64,000 nucleotides of DNA from Tetrahymena thermophila SB210 (Eukaryota; Ciliophora; Oligohymenophorea; Hymenostomatida; Tetrahymenidae): NCBI RefSeq assembly GCF_000189635.1, contig NW_002476086.1, positions 62,001-126,000 of the forward strand. Reading direction: 5' to 3'. A program made the translations under genes and the position numbers. Below, piece after piece: positions 52,214-62,320 of this stretch (its first letter is position 1; every line of letters starts with the position of its first letter). Below the pieces are notes generated by a model. It was not told the origin of the DNA, ran no database searches, and worked only from the letters and a program-made list of their open reading frames with translations.

Positions 52214-55200
52214 TCATTTAATTTTTTCTTTTAAATCTGCTTTCACTTTTTTTTATTGCTTTATTTTCTTTATTTTAACTTTAGAGAGTTTATTTAAAAT
52301 GTATTTTGAATTATTGTAATTAAAATAAAACTCAAAATCTCTTAGTGAGTCAAATAACCACTCGTTATATTCTAATGATTATTATAATGTGTCATTATTT
52401 TTTATTGCATTCATAGCTATAGTTTACTAATAAAGCTAACCCTTTTCGAATATCTTTAAAAAGAAATCATTTATTCCTTACCTTCTTTTTTCAAGTGATA
52501 TCTAATTAGAATAATTTGTTTTAGATTCATTACATTCAGGTATTTTTTTAGCTATGCTTTATCTTCGTGGAAGAAAATTACTTAAGTATGAATTGATTTT
52601 GTTAGTTTAAATAGCGTTTTTCTACTCAACTTCTGGACTATTGATTTAAACATTAAGATTACTTATGCAAGCTCCGTTACTACTTTAGCTAATATTAATT
52701 TAGTTATTCAAATTTGAACCTTAATTTTCATTTTAAGAATCCACCTTCTAAATTTTTTTTGAATCAAGCATTAAAATTTCCTATAAATAATTGATTTAAT
52801 TTATTCTATCTTTATCAAAAAAAAGTTACCTCATTTTCACGGCTATCTAATTTTGTAAGTTAAGCACTATATCGAAAGTTATTGTTAATTCTATCAAATA
52901 ACTATACTGTATTAAGATCAGATTCCATTTTAAAAACCTCACTTTACCTTTTTTAATTGTATTATTTAAAACTAACTATTTCATCTTACTATTCATTTTA
53001 TGAGCTTTCTGATGAAGAATTTTCTGATTATGATTAATGTGAGAAAAAACTTTCACACTCTAATTAAAACTACAAATTTTTTATTATTCCTTTTTAGTAT
53101 TTAATAAGAGCTAAAGGGGTTTAATTGTATTGAGATTTTCTTTTAAATTATTTCCTATTCTAATTTTCTTACTCAAAGATTCGTAATTTGGTAAGCATTC
53201 CATTTTTATTTAAATTTATATGACTACAATTGTAAATAAGATGTGTACTACTTTCACATAATTAGCATTTCAAACCACCCTCACTATATCTACTATATAA
53301 AAGTATTTTATCTTTAATCTCACAAAACTTTTGATACTCAGCATCATTTTTCTTTAAAATATTTAACAAGTCTGATCTATCTAACCTCATAATCTTTGTA
53401 AAATCTGTGGATTTAGTTTTTATTTATGAAGCTAATCCAGTTAAAAAACTTAAATGTCCAAATACATCTCCTGAGTTTAGCAAAGTAACTCCAGCTTGTT
53501 ATTTATTTGGGAAACTAGGATATGAATTAACTTCAACTATATATTAAACAATTAATTTTTCAATTTATTTTAATAATATTTATTATAAAATGATTGAAAT
53601 TCTATTTATTTATTTATTTACCTTATCCTTCAATTATAATCATCAAAGATTGATTCTAAATATCGTTTTCAAATTATATTATTGAATTTGGGAAGAAATA
53701 CTCTTCCTTTAAACATAAAGATATTTCATTTAATGTTTATTAGCTAAAATTTTTATATAAAATTGGTATTCTTTCTAGAATCCTCATATTATATTCTTTA
53801 AGTAGCTAATCTTTTAATTCGCTTGATATTTTGCATAATACTTCATTGTTTTCAATCTATTACTATTAGAAGTTCTTTTAGTGATAATGAAGTAAGTTCT
53901 AATTCACACTGGCTTTTAAATTACTATTTATTATTATAAAAATGATATTTTATTTTAAAGTAAAAAAAGTTTACTTTGATATATTCTTTTGATTCATATA
54001 TTCATTTATTGTGCGAATGTCTTTATTTTAATTTTCTTGTTTTTTTTCTATCTCAGCTAAAATGAGACCGATTACGCTCAATATATATCCAAAAACAATG
54101 CAAGTAAATAGCATAATAAAAGTAGTATAAAAGGTTTATAACACGGTTAAGCTTATGTTAGACCCTGTAATCATTAAAGTTAAAGTCCAATACATAGAAG
54201 CAAGATATAGTTTCCACCAAGTTAAATCTTCTCCTATGCTGTCACTAAACCATGTTTTATCTAACCCTAAGTACCTTATTTCAACTAAACCTAATAAATA
54301 CCAAAAGCAAGCAATCACATGTGCTATTAGAAACAACTTCAGCGTAAGGCTAACAAGTTGCACAAAATAAAATTATTTTACTCTCATATAAAGCTAAAAA
54401 TAAATGATTCTAATATCAATAATAAAATTATGCACTTTAATGTACTGGATAACTTATAAATAACCAAATAGTGAGCTATCTTGGTAATATAAGAACGATA
54501 TAGTGAAAGGAATTATATCGCAAAGTAATTTCGTCTTTAAGTAATATTAAAAAATAGAAAATCTATCAGTGATAGTTGAAGACTTTAAATAGATTTTACT
54601 GTTTAAATTTGTTATAACTTCTACTATCCAAAAGCATTTAATAAAATTGTTTGTGACCTAAATTAAACTGCTTTGAACTTAAAAGATAATAATCAAAGAA
54701 AAGACAAAAAAGTATATGAAATTTATCAATGCTTAAATTGATTTTATTGTTAAACCTTTGAAACTTTAAATGTCAATCAATGGTATATTACAGTAATATT
54801 GCCATATATATTTTTGCTTATGGATATTCTTTTAAAACTATGTTCGCTCATTTACTAATTCGTCACTTAAATCATTAATTAGCAGTCTTGTGGTTTTATT
54901 GTATGATCTATTTCTCATGATGTTGGTTAACTATTTGTAGAAATTTGACATTCTTATTTTCAATTTAGTGGTTAAAACTAATTTTTTCTTCAATAATTTA
55001 AGCGATTCTTTGTTATTCTATTAATTTTTTTTGAACTGAAGAAACACATTACCACTATCTTATAAAAATTATTAGCGAGGTGGCATTTAATTGAAAGAGT
55101 ATTGCTCAGCATTATCATTTTTTTAACTTTGCTAATCTTAATTCATATATCTACTCTTATTTCTCACTCTTTAAGTAGTAGGGTGATTTTATATAGATTT

Positions 55201-55470
55201 CTATGAATAGTAGTTGCTATCTACAGAGGATTCTATGACTATTTATTATTCTGTTTTAAAGCCACCTGCTTACTAGTTTTTTGAATCTTATATTTCTCTT
55301 TCTGATAATGTGTTAAACTCTATTTTTCTGTCTGATTCATTTAAACAGCATGGAGTTTCATCTTTAAATAGATTTTTGTTTTTTACATCTTGCCAGCTAT
55401 CTGAGTATAATTTTTTTATAAATAGGCTTTAAAGTTCATGTTAACCTTATAATTAGCCTTCTTCCTTCAT
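52214..55470 (-). CDS. Channel 7: six-TM channel with CNBD and zinc knuckle
   Basis: Exons 55470-53975, 53923-53622, 53536-52830 and 52780-52214 give 1023 residues. It is closest to channels 5 and 6. S5-pore reads 'IACFWYLLGLVEIRYLGLD' then 'SMYWTLTLMITGSNISLTVL' (GSN at residues 436-438). The CNBD-type domain has 'GDVFGHLSFLTGLASQ', with His where the conserved Glu should be and no cassette Arg. The zinc knuckle CQLCESSTHLIYNC spans residues 689-702 (53226-53267). A Ser/Glu run and a Gln-rich stretch follow. The late motif is 'WLFDSLRDFEFYFNYNN', with a Lys-rich C-terminus. The third intron (52781-52829) is only 49 nt. Start: the first ATG in the open frame, MKEEGQLQGQHELQ. Confidence 0.92.
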
Positions 55471-56418
55471 TTAAGTATCAACCAATAAGCTATTTTATTA
55501 TATTATTATTATTATTATTAATTTAATATTTTTGAAATGCTTAATTATATAATGACAATAAGTTTAATCAACCAGTAAATTAATTTTTATAATATTAAAA
55601 ATAAGCAATTAATAGTCACATAAATTATTAAAATAAATAATTATATAACACAATTAATTAAAAAACTATGTTTCTTGTTTGTATTAAAACAGAGATATAA
55701 GTATAATTAAACGATTGCTCTATCTTACTATTTTCCTTTTTATTAAGGAAATGAAGAAATAATGGTTTAAAAATATTATTTTTTGGCATATTTTTAAAAT
55801 TAAGTAATTCTAAAATAATTTTTATTCTTTATAAATTTACTAAAAACTTGAAATAAATAATAAAAATTACTCAGAAATAAAATAATTTAAAAACTAATTC
55901 TAAACCAATTTAAAAATAATTTGAAAAACAGTTTTTTCAAATAACTTCAGCTAGCTTTGTTTTTTTATATTTTAATAAATATATTTTTCATTTTAAACAT
56001 ATTTTATTTTCTTTCTATTTTTTAAATTTTAAATGAGAATTTGAATTGAATTCTAAAAAAGGTATGATAAGAAAGTTTTTATTCCTAATCTTTAAATAAT
56101 TTTTTAATCAAGGTGGTAGAAATAATAACATGCAAATAATGTACTGAATCGATAGTTAATTAATAATTTTAAAAATTTTTTTAATGTTTTAAAATTTGAT
56201 AATTTTAACTTTTATAAAATAAGCAGATAAAATATTTTTTAAATCAAGATTAGTATATAAAAGAATTAAGTAATATTTTTTTATAAAAATAATAATAAGT
56301 TCTAATTGAAACTTTATTTAAATATTGATCCGAAATTTAGAATTACTTTTTTTATAATTTTTGCACATCTAGCGAGAAATTTAAAGTAAAATAATTCAGT
56401 TAGGATAGTAGAAATATA
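55471..56418. other. Intergenic, divergent promoters, nothing recognised
   Basis: AT-rich region between channel 7 (leftward) and TPR gene B (rightward). It contains a short (att)n tract near 55500 and a block near 55915-55990 that is repeated at 48134-48200. No coding frame. Confidence 0.5.
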
Positions 56419-57936
56419 ATGAAGTAGTAGTTAAATACAGATAAAAATTTAGTACAAGAAGTAAAAAACCTTTATTATAACTCTAAATTAGATGAATGCA
56501 TACATTTAGTGGATGAAAGTTCTAATATTTAGTAGATACAAGAGTATTTAATTGCTAATTTGTATAAATCTATTTGTTTTTTTGAGCATGGTTAATATAA
56601 AAATGGATTTTAAAGTTTTGAACAGCTGATTATAACATTAAAAGAAGCTAATAAAACTAATTAATATGATGAAATAGAAGTTTTAATTAGAAGCTTCTAT
56701 TAGTGGTAAATATTTTTTTATAACGCAGATGAAGCTGTCAAGCATAATTTAGAATTCAAAAAGATATTAGATTCCTATCAACAACTTTATTAGCATTAGT
56801 AGATATATAACGAAGGAGTGTACTTTTTTGGATTAGGTACATTTGAAATGATTGAGATGTATGATTTAGAAGAATTAAGTCTCGCAACAGACTTATTAAT
56901 TAAAGCAAAACAACTATTAAATGAATATGAGTAGGATCTTATACCTTTAATTAGTTGGACTTATTACCTAAGTGGAAAAAATAATTAATCTTTAGAGTGC
57001 ATAAATGAATTATTTGCTATAAATCCTAATTTCCCTCAAATTTTGAATTATATTGCAATATATTGCAATAGGTTATAAAAATTAGATGAAGCAGAAAAAT
57101 ATTATTTGTTGATTGTTGAACAGTCACCTAAAAATACAATTTTCTTAAACAACATTGCATAGTTTTATTACTGTCAAGATAAAAAAGATCTTGCATTATA
57201 ATATGTGCAAAAATCATATGAAATAGATAAAGAAAACTCATATTCTAGTACACTCTATGGCTAAATTTTAACTGATTTAGGTGATCTTAAAAAGGCATAG
57301 GAAATTTTAGTTTAAGGAATTGAATATAATCCTTAATATGCAGATCTTTTTTCGCAGCTAGCAAAAGTAGAATAAAAATTATAAAATGAAGAAGGGTTTT
57401 TAAAAAATCTAGAACGTTGTATTTAAATAAATCCTTAAGAAAGCTTTTATTATTTGTAGCTTGGAATAGGTCAATCTACTTGCGGCTTAAATACTTAAGC
57501 TTTGACTACTCTCAGTAAATGTTTGGAACTGAAGTAATCAATTAAGCATAAGCATTATACATATTCCTGGTTGGGCTTTACTTATTTGAGTAAATTTGAG
57601 ATGGATTAGGCACTTTAAAATTTTTTAAAGTGTCTTGATTTAAATTTACCTCCTTAAATCTAAGAGACTGAAATATAAACAGTAAACTATTTGCTGGATT
57701 AAAAAGAATTAAGCTTGAATTTTAAGACTTAACAAATCAACTAAATGTAAAATTACTTTTTCGAAAAACTAAGTGTTTTAATAGAAAATATGCAGAAAAG
57801 CTATATTTAAGTTTTTTTGAAGAAAAAATTGATAGAGTATAGTTAATTGTTAAGCTTAATTTGCTATAAATAATAACTTTAGGATTAGCTAAATTTCTAG
57901 AGCGGTATTTAACATTGGGATTTATTTATTGATTGA
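56419..57936 (+). CDS. TPR repeat protein B (paralogue of the gene at 22739)
   Basis: A single-exon frame of 505 residues, MKQQLNTDKNLVQEV to HWDLFID. TPR units are clear in the middle: 'NYIAIYCNRLQKLDEAEKYY', 'NNIAQFYYCQDKKDLALQYV', 'LYGQILTDLGDLKKAQEILV' and 'SWLGFTYLSKFEMDQALQNF'. It has the same length, unit spacing and ending as the gene at 22739 but is clearly diverged, so the duplication is old. Tyr/Gln-rich and soluble, with no membrane span. It is probably a scaffold; the binding partner is unknown. Confidence 0.88.
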
Positions 57937-58287
57937 TAATTAGATTATCCATATTTCTTGTTTTTTCATCTAATACATAACAAGTTATTTTTTTTTAATT
58001 ATTTAATTTTATTATTTTATAAATTAATTTATTTTTTTATTCATTCAATATAACAATTTTTAATTTATTATTTTTGCTTAATTAAAAAAAAAACTATTTT
58101 TAATTTATTGTTTTTGCTTAATTAAAAAAAAACTATTTTTAATAATAAGATGATAAAAATAATATTATTTCAATTTATAAATTGAATTGATTTTAAATAA
58201 TTTTAATTTAAAGACATTAATTGATATAATTATAAACAAAAATGATAACAAAAATGATTAAAATAAATATCGATAATTAATTAATCT
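57937..58287. other. Intergenic with short tandem repeat
   Basis: AT-rich spacer between convergent genes (TPR gene B and the GTPase). Apart from the ~40-base tandem repeat at 58052-58141 nothing is seen. Confidence 0.5.
58052..58141. repeat. Tandem repeat, ~39-base unit, 2.3 copies
   Basis: The unit 'aactatttttaatttattg' plus 'tttttgcttaattaaaaaaa' occurs twice in a row and starts a third time. The two full copies differ at two or three positions and in the length of the A run. The origin is probably slippage or unequal exchange in an AT-rich spacer. Confidence 0.75.
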
Positions 58288-59442
58288 TCAATTTACAGTG
58301 CTGTTGCTAAAATCTAAAAAAAACTGGTATTCTTTGCTTATGTAATTTTCGTCTATTTTTTTTGATGCTTATTTTTGTTTTATTAATTCTTCTTTTTGAT
58401 TTATTTTTTATGTATACTCTTCAATTATTTATACTTCAGGTTTTAAGATATCAAAATAGTTGCTAGCATAAAGAGCAAAAGGAGTTCCTATTAAAAACGC
58501 TCCTCTGAATGTATATTTAAATAATACACCTACACCTGCTGCAACAGTCCCTAGAGCAGTTCCATTTAGATATTTTTTCTTCATGTCGAATCTTTTAAGT
58601 ACCTTGTCCCTCTCTTTCTAAAGGTCAGTCAACTATTTACAATAATCAGTGATCATGGCTTCATAGTCCCTTTACTCAAGTTCACTCATTTTTTCTGACC
58701 ATGTTTTTACTTGTTAATCATCAATAGATGAATTTTCAAGTACGTCATTAAAAAGTTTATTTTTTATATTTTAAAACTCTTTGATTTATTGATTAGATTT
58801 TTCTATTGAGATTTGATAAACAGATGACTAAGAAAAGAGGTTTTTAATATAATTTACATAGTCTTCTTCTTTGTTACTTTGTTCTGACTGACTTTCTGAT
58901 TCATTTTTTTCAAAATTGAAATTTTAAGAAGGAAATACAAAGTTAACTATAACAGATGAATTCTTGTTGTTTATAGGAATGCAGTAATTCATACTTTTAA
59001 ATAGCATTTGGTCTTAAGGCTTTGCTCTCAGAGAATATTAAAGCATTAAGATTATATGATCAACATTATTATTTTTAATTATCTAGGTTATTTCATTAAT
59101 TATTTCCTTGTTACTTCTTTCATGGTCAAATAAACCTGGAGTATCAATAACATTTATTTTTATACTATGATTTTTTTCATTTATAATTTATTTAGAGTGT
59201 TGCTGAATCTATTTAGTTTAACTCTTAAAGCTGCTACTTGATTTAAAATAATTATTAGCATCTAAAATGCAATTACAGAGAGTAGATTTACCAACACCAG
59301 TTGGACCTAAAACTAATATTGTTTTTACATAAGATTAGTCATTAAACCATTTCTTCCTTTAGTAATCAGCGTAAATAGTAATCACAAAGGCAGGAATTAT
59401 CTTTTTATATGACTATTTGAAGAAATTAGAAAATTCTAACAT
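58288..59442 (-). CDS. AIG1/GIMAP-like GTPase with C-terminal membrane hairpin
   Basis: A single-exon frame of 384 residues from MLEFSNFFKQSYKK to TGA. G1/P-loop GPTGVGKST lies at about residues 48-56 and G3 DTPGLFD near residue 107, with the hydrophobic strands expected of a P-loop GTPase. The pattern of P-loop, long Ser/Lys/Gln switch region and DTPGLFD fits the AIG1/TOC34 septin-like group. The G4 position reads VIVNFVFPS and has no recognisable N/TKxD, so base specificity may be relaxed or the fold degenerate there. Coiled-coil text ('SEKMSELEQRDYEAM', 'KQLTDLQKERDKVLKRFDMK') precedes two hydrophobic stretches, 'GTALGTVAAGVGVLFKYTF' and 'GAFLIGTPFALYASNYF', which could form a membrane hairpin. 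A helical tail follows. It would act on an organelle or vesicle membrane (inference). Confidence 0.85.
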
Positions 59443-60266
59443 AAATCAGTATTTATTAATATCTTGTCAAATAAATATTAAAAGTGTAATTATATGATTT
59501 GGATATTTTAACTATTATTTTGCTGGCCAAAGTTTATAATTTTACATAATAAGATAAATTAATTTTTCAGTAATATTCACATAAAAGATTCTTGAATATT
59601 AAGCAGGTTTTTAATTTTAAGTGCTAGCTTCTATTTAATCAAATAATTGCTTTGAATTTGATAATATGTAAATAATTAGATTAAATACAATAGTACAAAT
59701 TATTTATTTGTATTGTCAATATATTTCTATATTAAGCATAAATAATTTAATATACTTAGCCCTGATCTTCAAAATCACAAGCACATTAAACTTATTTGTT
59801 GTTATTTTAAAGAATTGTGAATAGTATTTTTTTACTGTTTTAATCTTTAATCTACACGAGGAATCTATTTGAGTTTTTATTAAATTTGACAATAAATAAA
59901 TAAAATTAAATGATACAAATGATTATTTGTATTATGAATATAATCTTAAAATATGTACTAACACTAATATTTCATGCCACATAATTTATGATTGATATTT
60001 TATATAATTCTGAATATTAATTATTTACAATATTCACTGGCTTTAATCTACAGGTACAATAAATATCTTTCTTTGAGTTTTTATTAAATTTGATAAAAAT
60101 TAAAATAAATAAAATGAAATAATACTAATAATGTGTATTTTGAATGTGATTTTATAATATATACAATTAATATAATATACTAAACACAAATATTTAATAT
60201 CACAATAAACCTCATAGATATTTATTATATTATTCGAGAGAGATGTATTTTACTTTTTTTAAAATT
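59443..60266. other. Intergenic, mostly decayed repeats
   Basis: AT-rich spacer between the GTPase start and the B-box gene end. Much of it is taken up by the degenerate ~0.2 kb repeat listed separately. No coding frame. Confidence 0.5.
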
Positions 60267-60300
60267 TCACTAGTTTTAATCTTCTAGAGGAATCTCTTTA
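59620..60300. repeat. Degenerate tandem repeat of ~205-227 bases overlapping the B-box 3' end
   Basis: Three anchor blocks align. 59839 begins ttttaatctttaatctac..gaggaatctatttgag, 60044 ctttaatctac..ctttctttgag, and 60271 ttttaatcttctagaggaatctctttaagag. The last is the coding 3' end of the B-box gene. The first two blocks also share the 70 bases that follow (tttttattaaatttga then ataaataaa) and a later 'actaa.caca.atattt' block. The units look like old partial duplicates of a gene end plus its flank. The boundaries are approximate. Confidence 0.6.
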
Positions 60301-62320
60301 AGAGCTTTTAAGAAATACTTTCCACTAATTTTACCTATATTTTAAGGATCAAGCCAATTTATTATTTTTTCTAAATCATCTATTTGCATATTCAAATTGC
60401 GAATTAAAACTGCACAGAATTTTACATTAGAGATATATCCTATTTTTATTTTATATATTTTTTCATTAATAAAAACATCCTAAAAATATAAAAAATTTTT
60501 AAGTACCTTCTTCATCTGTAACATCTTTAAGCAAATCTTCTACATTAATATTTTTTTACAAAGAAATTCCTTGTGCTTTTTATATTTCTTAAATAGGTAT
60601 TTAAACTGCTTTATGATGCTTTATTTTATTCAAAATCTCTATATCTAGAGGTTTAGCAAAGAAATGTCTTTTGCTTCCATAAAACTTAACTTTAGGCTGT
60701 TTGGATGTAAAACCAATAACTTTTTATTTTAATATAGTTTAAAATTTCATAATTGATTATATTTTTTACTTTAAGGGCTATATAATTTCTTATTTTCTGC
60801 ACAACTCTTGTTTACTATTTTTTCATCGACAGGAGCTCCACAAAAGAAACAAACAAGCTGGTATTTTTATAGTTACTACTGTAAGTCTTCAGCTAATCTA
60901 ATTAATATAGTCAGAAATAAGCTTAATATCTATTTTAAATTATTTAAGTTATTACTTTGCCCATTCTTATACTTCTTAGTTTGTTTCTTCTTCTAGTTAA
61001 GATGCTCCTTTAAAAGTTTCTAAATTTTACTTTTCTTGAATTAGCTTCCAAATTATTTCATCTTTTTAAGTTATGAGAGCATTATTAGCCTCTATTTAAG
61101 ATAGATTTTGTCTAACTTGTTACAATTCTCTTGGCATGTCATATGGATACACATTTATTTCCTCTAAATAAAAAAAAAAATTTAAAACAACTTTAAAGTA
61201 AATGCTTTTTGGTGTATTTAATAAACCCTATTTAATATAATGTTATTTTACTTTTAAATGGCTTGTTTATCTAGTAGTTAGCATTTTCCCATAAGCTTCT
61301 AGACTAGAGAAGGAATGGAACAGGATTAGTAGGGTCTTTAATCAATTCAAAGAAAGTATGACCTATTTCATTAATTTTACTTAATTCCTTTTAAAGGCCT
61401 TCAACGTCATGATTTAATATAGAAAGCTTAACTCCCTCAGCATTATTTAATCTTTCTAATATACCTCCATACTCAACTCTTATATCTCTTTCTATAATAG
61501 TTGTTATATATTTTATTTCTTCAATTCTATATTCAACTCTATGAAGCTAAGCCCCTAAAAGCAAAGATTTCTCTCTAAGATTATTTTCTATTGAAAATGT
61601 AAGCTTACCAGCTCTTCTATTGAAGGCATCATGTAAGTTACAAATTCTATGTAACTTTTAAAATGTTAAAAAGTAAATTAATAATTTTTCAAATAAAATT
61701 ATTACTCCAAATTTAAAATTTTTAAACTAAATAAAAGCTTTATTAAAATATTACTTGGTTATTATGTGGGCCCTAAATAGTGCATTATTCACAAACTGGT
61801 TCTTCATTAGTCTCACAGAAATATTTTAATGGTAATTTATGTCTTATACAGAGTCTTTCTCTATATAAATTTTAAAATTCATGAAATTTAAATGCTAAAT
61901 TGGTATGTTTGCCTTTAGAAAGAATTTTCAAAAATATAACAGCTAATAAATTCATAATTCAAATTACTCTGGTTGAACAGCTGGAATTTCAACAAGCTAT
62001 CTCTATTGAACTTTATAAAAATAAAAATATAAATATAATATATTGAACTATTTTATAATTAGTTCAAATCAAATTTTATTTTGCTAATTACTTGCAGGCG
62101 ACTCTTAATTTTGTAATTCAGCTTTTGATGGAGCCTCATCTATTTTTACTGCTTTTTTATCTCCTTCTTTTTTGGATTTTTTAGTATCCACTGATTTATC
62201 TGATTTAGAATCCTTTTTACTCTCTTTTTCTTTTTTATCAACAGATTTATCAGAGGACTTTTTCTTATCCTTTGAGTCCTTTGCATCTTTACTTTTATCT
62301 TTTTCTTTGTCCTTTGGCAT
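60267..62320 (-). CDS. B-box zinc-finger, coiled-coil protein (cilia-type family), frame not fully resolved
   Basis: Exon 62320-62092 gives a Lys/Asp/Ser-rich start (MPKDKEKDKSKDAK). It splices at 62010 to 'LVEIPAVQPEQFEL', which then meets TGA. A second frame from 61955 to 61755 carries the B-box: RHKLPLKYFC, EEPVCEQC and GPHNNQ supply the Cys/His ligands. Exons 61654-61252 ('RVEYRIEEIKYITTIIERDI', a long coiled coil), 61163-60956 ('VYPYDMPRELQQVRQ'), 60897-60770 (a C-x2-C pair, VCFFCGAP) and 60719-60267 (an EF-hand-like end, 'IINWLDPQNIGKISGKYF') join in phase. This domain order is one I know from proteins conserved among ciliated protists. Two joints are not clean: 61955-61975, and about 60480-60510, where only a weak GTTACA donor restores the frame. 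Confidence 0.78.

Noticed and set aside
30945..54370. Repeated plus-strand frames over the channel pores (for example at 30945, 35581, 46133, 50385, 54155)
   Set aside because: Their mutual similarity only mirrors conservation of the channel genes on the minus strand; they have no independent support.
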